NCBI GenBank assembly: GCA_964500965.1
Contig: CAZCQZ010000006.1
Coordinates: 6,080-70,079, forward strand
Source: JAISGQ01 sp964500965
GTDB taxonomy: Bacteria > Bacillota > Clostridia > Oscillospirales > Acutalibacteraceae
DNA: 64,000 nt
Direction of reading: 5' to 3'
Below are positions 1 to 8,579 of this stretch, piece by piece; positions within the stretch are counted from its first letter, which is position 1; the number at the start of each line of letters is the position of its first letter. The notes below the pieces were generated by a model. The model was not told where the DNA came from and ran no database searches. It worked only from the letters and a program-made list of their open reading frames with translations. The position numbers and the translations under genes are program-made.

Positions 1-1660
1 AAATGATGGTTGCGTAATTAAAATAATTAAGTGCGGTCAGCCTTACGACAGAGGGGATAACGGGACTGCCGAACAGACCGAGCATTGCGGCAACAAGGGC
101 GAAAATCGAAAGTCCGCCGCCGATAGCCATGGAGCGTTTGCTTCTGTCAAACACACAGGAGGTAAAGAAGCAAAGTCCCGAAAGAGCAAGCAGAACAAGA
201 AATGCACCGAGATTGAGCAGAATCAGCTTGCCATAGGTGAGGTCAACCTCCTCGGAAATAAGGCTCAGGCATACACAGCTCGTGGCGGTGGTAAAGGAGA
301 ACATTGCAAACAACGAGCCGATAAGATAAACAGCCTGAGTAAAGGCAACGGTGCTTCTTCTGGTGGAGGTAGACAGCACGTAAGCCATGGAACCGCTGTC
401 AACCTGACCGGCAATAAGGTTGTTTGAAGCCATTATCATATATATTATAGGAAGCAGCAGACCTGCAAGCTTGTAGAAAATCGAGCCGACAATCAGCGTA
501 TAAAGGTCCAGCGCGCCTATTTCCTCAAGTGCTTCGGAAACCTCGGCAGGCAGTGTTGAAAGGAAGCTGGCGGAGATGCTTTCGGCAATCTCGGTTTTCT
601 TTTCTTCAACAGCGGCAGCATAAGCGGTTTCATCGGTATGTTCGCCGTCAAGCAGGTCAAGCTCGTATTCAAGTCTGCCCTGATATGTAACAACCGCATT
701 TTTTGCCATGTGCTTGATTGAAGCGTAGGTGTAGCCGAATGAATCGAATTTTTCAACCGTAACGCCGTAAGAGGAAAGAGCGTCTATAAGAGCTTCGGTG
801 TTTTCGGCTTTTGTCATGTTGCCGGCAAGAAATATTGCCGTACATTCACCTGCTCTTTCATGGCGATAATCCGTGCGCTCCGAGGAGGAGAGATATTCAC
901 CGATGTCACCGTTGCTAATATGGGAAATAAGTGACATGAAATCGTAATCATCCGGTATATCCTCACCGTTTTCGGTATAGAAGCTGTCAAAGCTGCCGTT
1001 GGGATTGAGGGTGTATATAACACAGCCCAGCATTTCCTGCGCCTCCGGAGAATCCTCGGCATATCCGGCTTCTGCGGCTGCTTCCGAAATGTAGCTCTGC
1101 AATTGCGCACAGGCTGAGGAATAAGCCGCGGTAACGGCATATTCCTGATTTGCCGGAGATTTTTCCTGCCACGTGTCAACGGCGGCAAGGTAATCGTTTA
1201 TATCCTGAAAACTTTCCTGCACGGGCATTTCCGACATCCAGGAAGAAACCTCGGCGGCATAGGATTTACCCACATCGGTTTTCATTTCGGGTACAGCGTC
1301 CTGCCACGCCTGAACAGCGGCGTAATACAGCGATATATCATCGTAGTCGGTGCTAACGGGCATATTTGAGCACCAGAGAAGATAAGACAAGTTGTCCTGC
1401 AAATTATCCGAAAGTATCAGGTCAAACCGGGCAAGTCCGTTGTCGGCGGTATCGTAGTAGGAAAGTGCGCGCTTTTCCATTTGGGAATCGACTTCCTTGA
1501 CAATAATCGTGTCCTGAATGGAATCTCTTACTTCACCGATACTGCCACTGCCGGAAATGAGCATAACGCAGGCGAGCATGAAGCAGACGGTGAATGTGAT
1601 AATTAACCACATGGTGCCGTTTGCTTTACAGGATTGCTTAAATAAAGCTTTACTGAACAT
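1..1660 (-). CDS. ABC-2 type transporter permease, C-terminus outside the window
   Basis: Reading the minus strand from an ATG at 1658-1660 gives an uninterrupted frame of about 553 codons to the window edge, so the 3' end is missing. One hydrophobic helix lies at about residues 15-38 (LIITFTVCFMLACVMLI). A large polar, extracytoplasmic-looking region follows to about residue 390. Several hydrophobic helices come after it, including YTLIVGSIFYKLAGLLLPII and a segment with MAYVLSTSTRRSTV, as in ABC-2 permeases. It starts 28 bases after the ATPase gene at 1689-2606 and would be the membrane partner of that ATPase and the one at 2603-3568. The family exports drugs, peptides or lipids; the substrate is unknown. 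The SD is weak (GGTGAA). Function by context and topology is fairly sure. Confidence 0.8.
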   Translation of the reverse strand, partial: MFSKALFKQSCKANGTMWLIITFTVCFMLACVMLISGSGSIGEVRDSIQDTIIVKEVDSQMEKRALSYYDTADNGLARFDLILSDNLQDNLSYLLWCSNMPVSTDYDDISLYYAAVQAWQDAVPEMKTDVGKSYAAEVSSWMSEMPVQESFQDINDYLAAVDTWQEKSPANQEYAVTAAYSSACAQLQSYISEAAAEAGYAEDSPEAQEMLGCVIYTLNPNGSFDSFYTENGEDIPDDYDFMSLISHISNGDIGEYLSSSERTDYRHERAGECTAIFLAGNMTKAENTEALIDALSSYGVTVEKFDSFGYTYASIKHMAKNAVVTYQGRLEYELDLLDGEHTDETAYAAAVEEKKTEIAESISASFLSTLPAEVSEALEEIGALDLYTLIVGSIFYKLAGLLLPIIYMIMASNNLIAGQVDSGSMAYVLSTSTRRSTVAFTQAVYLIGSLFAMFSFTTATSCVCLSLISEEVDLTYGKLILLNLGAFLVLLALSGLCFFTSCVFDRSKRSMAIGGGLSIFALVAAMLGLFGSPVIPSVVRLTALNYFNYATII

Positions 1661-1688
1661 AATATTTCACCATTATACCGCTCCGGAT

Positions 1689-2606
1689 TTATTCGGAAAC
1701 TGTATATCCTTTCTTTTGATTTGAGAGCAGAATGTTTTTAAAATGCATTTCCAAAGTGTACGGAAGCTCCGAGATGAATTTCACATTGTAATTTTTAAGA
1801 ACATTCAGCAGAGCGGCGGTTTCGTCCGCACCTATGCGTATTGTAGCCTGATTGTACTGCTCCTGAAGACGAATTACGCCGTAGCCCTCACGGAGGAATT
1901 TTTCATAATCCTCACGGCTGTGAAATTCAATTTTGAAATCCTTAACGGGACGATGACGTATGCTGTTCATATCGCATACGTCCACAATGCGTCCGTCGTT
2001 GATAAAAGCGACTCTGTCGCAGGTTTTCTCCAATTCCTCAAAGCTGTGATTGCTCATGAATACAGTCTTGCCTCTGCGGTGTTCCTCGTTTATGATTTCG
2101 AGAAATTCGGCGCGCATCAACGGGTCAAGACCTGTAGTCGGCTCATCGAGTATGAGAATGGGCGCATCATTCATAAGCGCGGCAACCAGAGCGGTTTTCT
2201 GCTTCATGCCCTTGCTCATTCGTTTAAGATTTGCACGGGGGTCAAGCTGTAGCCGTTCGATAAGCTCGTTGGCATAGGACATATCGCGCAGTCCGAGAAA
2301 ATCCGCCTGACACTTTAAAAAGTCGATACCTGTTTTCAGGTCGGGAAAGGCGATTTCACCGGGCACGTAGCCTATTTGTCTGACGATTTCGCTTGAATGC
2401 TCCCAGGAGGAAAGTCCGTTAACGGAGACGTTACCGGAGGTGGGCTTTAAAAAGCCCATAATATGACGGATAGTGGTGGTTTTTCCGCTGCCGTTAGTGC
2501 CGACATAGCCGATCATTTCGCCCTGTGAAACAGAAAGGTCGAGGTCGAAAATACCGCGGCAGTTACCGTAATCCTTTGTCAGCTTGTCGATTTCGATTAC
2601 ATTCAT
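1689..2606 (-). CDS. ABC transporter ATP-binding protein (exporter type)
   Basis: A 305-residue nucleotide-binding subunit. Walker A is GTNGSGKTT at about 36-44, the ABC signature is degenerate (MSKGMKQK, 130-137), Walker B is ILILDEPTTGLDP (150-162), and the switch histidine lies in MSNHSFEE. The Q-loop position reads GYVPGE rather than containing Gln, and the partner ATPase has the same form. The roughly 80-residue C-terminal extension is typical of bacitracin- or lantibiotic-exporter-like ATPases. Its start overlaps the end of the upstream ATPase by 4 bases, so the two are probably translationally coupled and form a heterodimer serving the permease at 1-1660. The substrate cannot be read from the sequence. 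Confidence 0.93.
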   Translation of the reverse strand: MNVIEIDKLTKDYGNCRGIFDLDLSVSQGEMIGYVGTNGSGKTTTIRHIMGFLKPTSGNVSVNGLSSWEHSSEIVRQIGYVPGEIAFPDLKTGIDFLKCQADFLGLRDMSYANELIERLQLDPRANLKRMSKGMKQKTALVAALMNDAPILILDEPTTGLDPLMRAEFLEIINEEHRRGKTVFMSNHSFEELEKTCDRVAFINDGRIVDVCDMNSIRHRPVKDFKIEFHSREDYEKFLREGYGVIRLQEQYNQATIRIGADETAALLNVLKNYNVKFISELPYTLEMHFKNILLSNQKKGYTVSE

Positions 2607-3568
2607 TTCAGCGCACCTCCGAAATCTCTGTCCTCTTTATAGAACTTCATGAAGTAATCCTCCAGTGTTTCCTTGCGGTTGCTGAACGAGTGTACCGCAA
2701 GATTTGACAGAATATTTATCAGGGCATTAAGCTCATTGTCCTCAACCGAAATGTAAACGCTGTTGCTGTCCTCGTCAAGGAGCACAAGCGAATCGATGAC
2801 GGAGCTTTCGGCAATAAAGCCGCTCCTTGCCTGAGCGTTCTCAAAAACCACAGTGTAATACTTACGTGAAGCGTGTTTAAGGTCGTTTGCCACAAACTCC
2901 GATACGATTTTTCCGTCCTTGATAATAGCAATGCGGTCACAGGTTGAATCTATTTCCGAGAAAATGTGGCTTGAAAGCAGAATGGTTTTTCCGCGTTCCT
3001 TTTCCTCGTGAATAAGCTGTATGAAAGTCTCCTGCATAACAGGGTCAAGACCGCTTGTAGGTTCGTCGAGTATGAGCACGTCCGGGTCGGACATAAAAGC
3101 GGAAACCACGGCAAGCTTACGTTTTACGCCGAGGCTCATTCGCTTTGTTTCCTCGCGCAGAGTGTTGTTGTCAAGCTTAAAAAGCTCAAGCATGGCGTCA
3201 AGACGGCTTGAATTGTGGATTTTCTGCATGTCCTGCATCATTTTTATGAACTGATGCCCGGTAAGCCCCACCGGAAGCGCAATTTCTCCGGGAATGTAGC
3301 CCACATGCTTTAAGATTCTGTCATAATGCTCAAAGGTTTCCTGCCCCAGAATTTTCGTGCTTCCGGAATCCGGCTTTGAAAACCCCATCAAGTGGCGTAT
3401 TGTGGTGGATTTTCCGGCGCCGTTCGGACCTAAAAAGCCGAACACTTCGCCCTTGTCAACATGAATGCCGACATCAAACACGCCGCGCCCGAAGCCGTAG
3501 TCCTTTGTAAGATGAGTAACTTCTACTACGTGCTCGGAGGCAGAGGGGAAACCTGTGTTTTTTTCCAT
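2603..3568 (-). CDS. ABC transporter ATP-binding protein (exporter type), first gene of operon
   Basis: A 321-residue ATPase with Walker A GPNGAGKSTT near residue 47, signature MSLGVKRK, Walker B VLILDEPTSGLDP and H-loop LLSSHIFSE. It has the same degenerate signature and GYIPGE Q-loop as its downstream paralogue but only moderate overall similarity to it. It is the first gene of a minus-strand operon ATPase-ATPase-permease that diverges from a TetR-family gene, the usual layout for a repressor-controlled exporter. An AAGGAG precedes the ATG by about 11 bases. The N-terminus has about 12 extra residues before the conserved VEVTHLTKDYG start. Confidence 0.93.
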   Translation of the reverse strand: MEKNTGFPSASEHVVEVTHLTKDYGFGRGVFDVGIHVDKGEVFGFLGPNGAGKSTTIRHLMGFSKPDSGSTKILGQETFEHYDRILKHVGYIPGEIALPVGLTGHQFIKMMQDMQKIHNSSRLDAMLELFKLDNNTLREETKRMSLGVKRKLAVVSAFMSDPDVLILDEPTSGLDPVMQETFIQLIHEEKERGKTILLSSHIFSEIDSTCDRIAIIKDGKIVSEFVANDLKHASRKYYTVVFENAQARSGFIAESSVIDSLVLLDEDSNSVYISVEDNELNALINILSNLAVHSFSNRKETLEDYFMKFYKEDRDFGGALK

Positions 3569-3621
3569 GAAAATTACTGCTCCTTTCTTTTGCTACAGGT
3601 CATTTCAAAACATGAACACTG

Positions 3622-3650
3622 TTGACATTTGAACTGTGTCGTATTATAAT
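3622..3650 (+). promoter_or_regulatory. Sigma-A promoter for the TetR-family gene
   Basis: TTGACA at 3622-3627 and TATAAT at 3645-3650, spaced 17 bp, are both perfect consensus and point at the regulator. The same -10 region read on the minus strand also gives TATAAT (3643-3648), so the divergent exporter operon may share it. TTTGAAC/TTGAAC-like repeats at 3628-3705 are candidate operator half-sites (inference). Confidence 0.75.
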
Positions 3651-3709
3651 GCGGAAGAATAAAATAGGAAAGAGCAGATATTCGGACATTGAACAGATTT
3701 GAACAATAT

Positions 3710-3733
3710 CCGGAAAAGTGTTTGCTTTTCCGG
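3710..3733 (+). repeat. Inverted repeat in the TetR-gene 5' leader
   Basis: CCGGAAAAG (3710-3718) and CTTTTCCGG (3725-3733) form a perfect 9-bp stem with a 6-nt loop, ending one base before the GGGAGG SD. Its position downstream of the predicted promoter makes it either an mRNA hairpin or an operator for the encoded repressor. Confidence 0.6.
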
Positions 3734-3745
3734 TAGGGAGGACTT

Positions 3746-4318
3746 ATGAAAGCGCAGAATCTGAATAACTCATCGAGAAAGACGAGGCGGCTTATTAAAA
3801 AAGTGTTCGCGGAAATGCTGTCGGAGAAAAAGGAGCTCGGAAAAATTTCGGTCAGTGAGTTGTGCAAAAGAGCTGATATAAGCCGCGGCGCATTTTATTC
3901 TCACTATGACGATATTTACGGCGTTGCGGAGGATTACGAGAATGAAATGATAGATGCGTTTTTTGACAATGCACGTCTGCTTGAATCGCAGAATATATCG
4001 CACTTTATCGAAATGATATTTGAATTTATCCAGCAGAATAACGAGAATTACAGAATGCTGTGCAATTCAAACGATTTTCTTTTTGCGGCAAAAAAATTAA
4101 CGACCGTCGTTTCCGGAAAGCTGCTTGAGCTTTGCCGGAACGACAGCCGCATAAAAAACATCGAGTATATAGAATTGGAATTGCAGATATTTTTGGAAGG
4201 GCTTTTGTGTGAATATGTAAAGTATTGCAGGGGATATTCGGAAAAAGGTCTTGATGCTCTTTATGATTACACAAAATACTGGGTGGATAATTTTATGCTT
4301 CTGCGTTCGGCACAGTGA
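3746..4318 (+). CDS. TetR/AcrR-family transcriptional regulator
   Basis: A 190-residue protein. Residues about 12-58 form the TetR helix-turn-helix, with the recognisable core ISVSELCKRADISRGAFYSH. The rest is an all-helical ligand/dimer domain of the type found in small Firmicute TetR proteins. An SD of GGGAGG lies 8 bases before the ATG. It is divergent from the ATPase-ATPase-permease operon at 1-3568 and most likely represses it; ligand unknown. The gene ends 2 bases before the convergent histidine kinase, with no room for a terminator. Confidence 0.9.
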   Translation: MKAQNLNNSSRKTRRLIKKVFAEMLSEKKELGKISVSELCKRADISRGAFYSHYDDIYGVAEDYENEMIDAFFDNARLLESQNISHFIEMIFEFIQQNNENYRMLCNSNDFLFAAKKLTTVVSGKLLELCRNDSRIKNIEYIELELQIFLEGLLCEYVKYCRGYSEKGLDALYDYTKYWVDNFMLLRSAQ

Positions 4319-4320
4319 CA

Positions 4321-5622
4321 TTATTCATCGAGGGGCTTTATCGGCAGCGTGAATGAAACGGTAAGTCCGCCGTCGCTGTTGTTTTCGGCTTTGATAATAC
4401 CGCCGTGGCATTCGATGACCTCCTTGCATATGGCAAGTCCCAGACCTGCCACGCTTCTGCCGGGGTCGGTGGTAAAAAGCGGCTCAAATATGCTTTCCAG
4501 CATATCCTCACGAACGCCCATACCTGTGTCAATAACCTTAAAGCAAACATATTCGTATTGACCGTCCTCAACCTCATCACAGGTGACGGTAATGCGTTTA
4601 ACGTCTTTTTGCATGTGCTTGACGGCATTTGCGATAAGATTTCCGAAAACGCGGCGCATCTGGTTTTCGTCGAGCAGAAGCGTTGCGTTTTCACATGAAC
4701 AATTTGCGGAAAACTCTATGCCCGAAGCTATAAGCTCGTCGGTATATTCTTCGCGCAGGGTATCCGTCAGTGCTCCGGCTTTGACCTCCGAGGGATTGTA
4801 GTGAAGCCGTTGATTGCTGCTTATATAATCGTCAAATTCGTTTACAAGGTCACGTATGGCAACAGCCTTTTTATATATAGTATCAACATACCTCACCGAA
4901 CGCTCCTCGGAAAGGGTGCCGTTTTTCATTCTTTCGGCATAGCCCATAACACTTGTAAGAGGGGTTTTAATATCGTGAGAAATGCTTGCGATTATCCTGC
5001 TCTGCTTTTCTTTTTCATCGTCAATCATTTCGGAGAGTGCAACAAAGGAATTTTGCAGTCTGCCTATTTCGTCATCGCGCTCCGAAAGTTCTGCTCGTGA
5101 GCCGGATTTATAATTGCGCATGTTTTTTTCAAGCTCCTCAAGGGGCTTGATATATTTGACGTAAATAAGGCTTGAGGACGCAAGCATAATGGCAATCATT
5201 ATGCAGATTTCAGCCCACAGCAGTGTCCGCGCGTCGTGGTTTTCGGCAAGGACGGAAATTACTTCGCGGCTGGAGCGCAGTACATATACCTCATTATCAA
5301 GCTCAAAAGCCTCGGCGGAGCGAATCCATATGTTTGTTTCCTCACTGTGAAGCGCGGAGAAAAGCACCTGCCCGGAGGTGTTTTCAACGGTAAGATTCAG
5401 CTCAAGCTCGTTGGCTTTGCTTTCAAGATAAACCTTTAAATCGGTTTGCGATGTGATTTCTTCGGCAATGTTTTTTGTGTCGCTGTCCAAAAGTTCCTGA
5501 GAAACGGTGTAATCGTCCGCAAGAGGACCGGAGAGAAACATATTGTACCACACGCTGAGGGTGAGCGCGTTAATAACCACCATAAGCAGTGCGATTATGA
5601 GAAATTTGTATTTTAAGCTCAT
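4321..5622 (-). CDS. Two-component sensor histidine kinase
   Basis: About 433 residues. TM1 is at about 6-26, an extracytoplasmic sensor region of about 110 residues follows, and TM2 is at about 136-155. A HAMP-like linker leads to the H-box SISHDIKTPLTSVMGY (phospho-His near residue 216), the N-box NLIANAVKH, and the G1/G2 boxes DTGMGV and GLGLAIC. An ATG two codons upstream is only 2 bases from the AGGAG, so the ATG at 5622 (8-base spacing) is the better start. It lies 21 bases downstream of its response regulator on the same strand. The signal is unknown; the layout resembles VanS/envelope-stress kinases. Confidence 0.93.
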   Translation of the reverse strand: MSLKYKFLIIALLMVVINALTLSVWYNMFLSGPLADDYTVSQELLDSDTKNIAEEITSQTDLKVYLESKANELELNLTVENTSGQVLFSALHSEETNIWIRSAEAFELDNEVYVLRSSREVISVLAENHDARTLLWAEICIMIAIMLASSSLIYVKYIKPLEELEKNMRNYKSGSRAELSERDDEIGRLQNSFVALSEMIDDEKEKQSRIIASISHDIKTPLTSVMGYAERMKNGTLSEERSVRYVDTIYKKAVAIRDLVNEFDDYISSNQRLHYNPSEVKAGALTDTLREEYTDELIASGIEFSANCSCENATLLLDENQMRRVFGNLIANAVKHMQKDVKRITVTCDEVEDGQYEYVCFKVIDTGMGVREDMLESIFEPLFTTDPGRSVAGLGLAICKEVIECHGGIIKAENNSDGGLTVSFTLPIKPLDE

Positions 5623-5643
5623 TTGCATCGCTCCTAATCGGCG

Positions 5644-6324
5644 TTAGTGGGCGAATTTATATCCTACACCCCACACGGTTTTAATGTACTCGTTGTCCGG
5701 GTCAAGCTTGCCGCGAAGATTTTTGATATTGACAGCCACAGTACCGATGTCGCCGTAATTTATGCCCCAGACAGCGTTAAATATCTGCTCTCTTGTCAGG
5801 ACACGTTCGCTGTTGGACATGAGATATTCGAGAAGCTGAAATTCTCTTGTGGAAAGGGGTACAAGCTCGCCGTTCCTGCGTACCTCGTAGCTTGACGGGT
5901 GCAATTCAATATCACCTATTTTGATAACGCCGCTCTTTTTCTTACCGCCAATCCGTGAATCACGGCGAATGTGAGCGCGTACTCTTGCCACAAGCTCCTC
6001 AACGACGAAAGGCTTGTAAATATAATCGTCTGCACCCATTTCAAGCCCGACAAGGGTATCAACGGTGCGGTTTTTGGCGGTTACAAAAATTATCGGACAA
6101 CTGACGGTATCGCGTATTTTTATGCAAAGCTCCAGTCCGTCCATTTTCGGCATCATAATATCGAGAATGATAAGTGAAAAATCGCTTTCACGGGAAAGCA
6201 GTTCAAATGCCGCTTCTCCGTCGTTAAGTATAGTTACCGCGTAGCCTTCGTCCTCAAGGGCGTCGGAAACAAGCTGGGCTATGGCTACGTCATCATCGAC
6301 AACAAGAATTTTCTGTTCGTCCAA
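5644..6324 (-). CDS. OmpR/PhoB-family response regulator, probable TTG start
   Basis: A receiver domain with acidic pocket VVDDD, phospho-acceptor Asp in IILDIMMPKMDG (about residue 55) and the conserved Lys in VTAKN is followed by a winged-helix DNA-binding domain containing STREFQLLEYLMSN and TVWGVGYKF. The frame is open to an ATG at 6339, but that codon has no SD. GGGAG sits 8 bases before the TTG at 6324, which puts DEQKILVVDDD right at the N-terminus as the family expects. It is co-transcribed with the kinase downstream. Confidence 0.92.
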   Translation of the reverse strand: MDEQKILVVDDDVAIAQLVSDALEDEGYAVTILNDGEAAFELLSRESDFSLIILDIMMPKMDGLELCIKIRDTVSCPIIFVTAKNRTVDTLVGLEMGADDYIYKPFVVEELVARVRAHIRRDSRIGGKKKSGVIKIGDIELHPSSYEVRRNGELVPLSTREFQLLEYLMSNSERVLTREQIFNAVWGINYGDIGTVAVNIKNLRGKLDPDNEYIKTVWGVGYKFAH

Positions 6325-6457
6325 AAAGGTCACTCCCATAGATTTTTCGACTTTTTAAGTTTATCACAAAATTTATTGTAAAAAAAGAGGAATTTAATTA
6401 AGAAAGCAAAGTGCGTTTATCGAATAATAACAAATTTGTATTGTTTAAGAATAAATA

Positions 6458-6486
6458 TTGACATAACATAAAATAATTGCTACAAT
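6458..6486 (+). promoter_or_regulatory. Sigma-A promoter for the sugar-transferase gene
   Basis: TTGACA (6458-6463) and TACAAT (6481-6486) with a 17-bp spacer in an AT-rich intergenic stretch, about 40 bases before the gene start. Confidence 0.7.
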
Positions 6487-6524
6487 ATCCGTCGTAATGT
6501 CAAATGCAAGGGAGGGTCGGAGAT

Positions 6525-7133
6525 TTGAAACACGGTGTATACAGGATAGTCAAACGTATCATTGACTTCATTGTTTCTCTTGTTGCACTTCTGATTATCT
6601 GGCCTGTAATGCTTGCTTTGGCGATATGGATAAAGCTGGATTCAAAGGGACCGGTTATATTCAAACAGAGCAGAGTAGGTATGAACGGCAGACTTTTCAG
6701 AATTTATAAATTCCGTACAATGCGTACCGATGCACCTCACGAAACCGCAACACGGGATCTTGAGGATCCATACAGGTTTATTACGAAATCGGGCAATTTT
6801 CTTCGTAAGACAAGCCTTGACGAGCTACCGCAGCTTTTTAACGTGCTGATAGGGGATATGAGCCTTGTAGGACCACGACCCCTTATCGAAAATGAGGGCG
6901 GAGATATTCATAAGCTCCGCATGGACGCCGGAGTTTACGCCGTTCGACCCGGTATGACCGGCTGGGCGCAGGTCAACGGCAGGGATAATGTACCGGACGA
7001 AGAAAAAGCGGCGTATGACAGTGAATATGCGGATAAGATGTCCTTTGGCTTTGATTTGAAAATAATATTCAAGACCGTTGCGGTGGTTTTCAAGCGTGAC
7101 GGCTATGCCGAGGGAAAACAGGAAGATAATTAA
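6525..7133 (+). CDS. Undecaprenyl-phosphate sugar-1-phosphate transferase (initiating glycosyltransferase)
   Basis: About 202 residues, the length of the minimal catalytic bacterial-sugar-transferase (WcaJ/PglC) family. An N-terminal hydrophobic re-entrant helix (about 12-35) is followed by the family's KLDSKGPVIFKQSRVG, the FRIYKFRTMR motif and the acidic catalytic pair in LRKTSLDELPQLFNVL. The signature GDMSLVGPRP and GMTGWAQVNGR are also intact. It moves a sugar phosphate from a UDP-sugar to undecaprenyl phosphate, starting a capsule or glycoprotein glycan. No other polysaccharide genes are adjacent, so it is an isolated initiator here. A TTG at 6525 sits 9 bases after GGGAGG; the in-frame ATG at 6504 lacks an SD. 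Confidence 0.92.
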   Translation: MKHGVYRIVKRIIDFIVSLVALLIIWPVMLALAIWIKLDSKGPVIFKQSRVGMNGRLFRIYKFRTMRTDAPHETATRDLEDPYRFITKSGNFLRKTSLDELPQLFNVLIGDMSLVGPRPLIENEGGDIHKLRMDAGVYAVRPGMTGWAQVNGRDNVPDEEKAAYDSEYADKMSFGFDLKIIFKTVAVVFKRDGYAEGKQEDN

Positions 7134-7182
7134 AGGGAAGTGGTGTTGTGCCATTTCCCTTTAATTGACGGAGGTTGAAAGT

Positions 7183-8235
7183 ATGGAAATTGAAAGAAAA
7201 TGGAGAATAGACCGATTCCCCGATTTGCAGGTCAGCCGCCGTGCCGAAATATGGCAAGGCTATCTGTCTCTTGAGCCTGAAGTGAGAATCAGAAAAACCG
7301 TCAGCGAAAACGGCGAAAGCTATCGCCTTGCGGTAAAGGGAAACGGAACGCTGAGCCGTGAGGAAGTGGAGCCGTATATAACGCGCGAAGATTATGAAGC
7401 TCTTTGCGGTATGCTTAAAAAGCCGCCTGTTCACAAGGAGTGGAGAGGCTACGATTTAGGCGGAGGTTTGATGCTTGAAGTAAGCCTTGTGGACGGCGGA
7501 GAGCCGACCTCGTTTATGTATGCCGAGGTGGAATTTCCGAATGAGGAAAGCGCAAAAAGCTTTAAAGCACCCGATTTTCTCGGTGAAGAAATGACGAATC
7601 AAACCGGCTTCAGGATGAAACACTATTGGAATGAAAAAAGCAACTATAACGCACCTTATGTACTTGCTTCTTCAAGTCCGCGCCGCCGTGAGCTTCTTCG
7701 TCAGGTGGGCTTGAGGTTTGAAGTCGTATCACCGAATGCCGACGAGACATTGCCTGAAAATATCGCACCCGACAAGGCGGTTGAGCTTTTGAGCGAACGC
7801 AAAGCATCGGCGGTATCGAATACTGAAAGCAGAGTAATTATTGCGGCTGATACCGTTGTTGCAAAGGACGGAATAATTTACGGAAAGCCTGCGGACGAAG
7901 AAGATGCGTTCCGTATGCTCCGCGAGCTTTCCGACTGTACTCACGAGGTTTATACAGGGGTTTGCGTGATATTCCCCGACGGAAGCGGGGAGTGTTTTTC
8001 GGTACGCACCGAGGTGACTTTTGCCAACATGACCGACCGCGATATTGCGGAGTATATAACCTCCGGCGAGCCGTTCGGAAAAGCCGGCAGTTATGCGATT
8101 CAGGGCTTGGGAGCACAGTTTGTCGCAGGCATAAACGGCGATTACGCAAATGTTGTGGGCTTGCCGGTGCAGAAGCTTTGCGAGGTTTTGAAAAAGCACG
8201 GCGCATTTGTCGCGGAGCGGAAAACTGGTGTTTGA
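7183..8235 (+). CDS. CYTH-domain/Maf fusion protein (nucleotide pyrophosphatase)
   Basis: About 350 residues in two parts. Residues 1-155 are a CYTH (triphosphate tunnel) domain with the EIERKWR signature (ExExK) and alternating charged strands such as VRIRKTV and YRLAVKG. Residues about 160-350 are a complete Maf/HAM1-like domain: LASSSPRRRELL, IIAADTVVAKDG, GKPADEEDAFRML and GKAGSYAIQGLGAQFV. Maf proteins hydrolyse canonical or modified NTPs such as dTTP/UTP and are linked to septation control. CYTH domains bind or cleave triphosphates or polyphosphate. The two are normally separate genes; here one frame joins them through a short linker (WNEKSNYN). The start chosen is ATG 7183, 8 bases after GGAGG. 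Confidence 0.9.
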   Translation: MEIERKWRIDRFPDLQVSRRAEIWQGYLSLEPEVRIRKTVSENGESYRLAVKGNGTLSREEVEPYITREDYEALCGMLKKPPVHKEWRGYDLGGGLMLEVSLVDGGEPTSFMYAEVEFPNEESAKSFKAPDFLGEEMTNQTGFRMKHYWNEKSNYNAPYVLASSSPRRRELLRQVGLRFEVVSPNADETLPENIAPDKAVELLSERKASAVSNTESRVIIAADTVVAKDGIIYGKPADEEDAFRMLRELSDCTHEVYTGVCVIFPDGSGECFSVRTEVTFANMTDRDIAEYITSGEPFGKAGSYAIQGLGAQFVAGINGDYANVVGLPVQKLCEVLKKHGAFVAERKTGV

Positions 8236-8260
8236 CTTTTCGGACAATACGTGATATATT
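8232..8260 (+). promoter_or_regulatory. Promoter of the pheST T-box transcript
   Basis: TTGACT (8232-8237) overlaps the stop codon of the CYTH-Maf gene, and TATATT (8255-8260) follows at 17 bp. The leader RNA starts shortly after. Confidence 0.75.
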
Positions 8261-8284
8261 ATATATAAGTAGTGCAAAAGGCTG

Positions 8285-8532
8285 TGAACACGGTGGGCAG
8301 ATTCTGTAAAGCTTGCTCAAAGTAGCTGTCCGCACCCCGTCAGAGAGAGCGCGTCATCGGGCTGAAAGCGTGCTTCGGGCAATACGGTCATGTGAATTTC
8401 TCCGTCGGAGCTGTGCGGTGAAAGCCGTAACGTCCGTCCGCGTTAAGGATATTGAGATTATGCGGTTTTCCGCATAAAATCGGGTGGTACCGCGTGCTTA
8501 GGCTCGTCCCGTGTGGACGGGCTTTTTGTTTT
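8285..8532 (+). promoter_or_regulatory. T-box riboswitch leader, tRNA-Phe responsive
   Basis: The conserved T-box core GGGTGGTACCGCG is at 8482-8494. Upstream lie the AGAGAG and GGGCTGAAAGC elements of stem I and a specifier region GAATTTCTCC paired with GGAG (8394-8416). The specifier triplet can be read as TTT or TTC; both encode Phe. Uncharged tRNA-Phe would bind and stabilise the antiterminator, allowing pheST transcription. The terminator alternative lies at 8502-8532. The gene downstream (pheS) confirms the amino acid. Confidence 0.95.
8502..8532 (+). terminator. T-box-controlled intrinsic terminator
   Basis: GCTCGTCC (8502-8509) pairs with GGACGGGC (8515-8522), 8 bp including one G-U, followed by a T-rich tract to 8532. 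It competes with the antiterminator that contains the T-box bulge. Confidence 0.9.
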
Positions 8533-8579
8533 GAAATTTTGTAATTTACAAACGAAGTTTGAAAGGATTGATTAAAAGA

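Noticed and set aside
814..1188. Minus-strand frames inside 1-1660
   Set aside because: They are in other frames of the partial ABC permease, whose own frame is open over the full 1660 bases.
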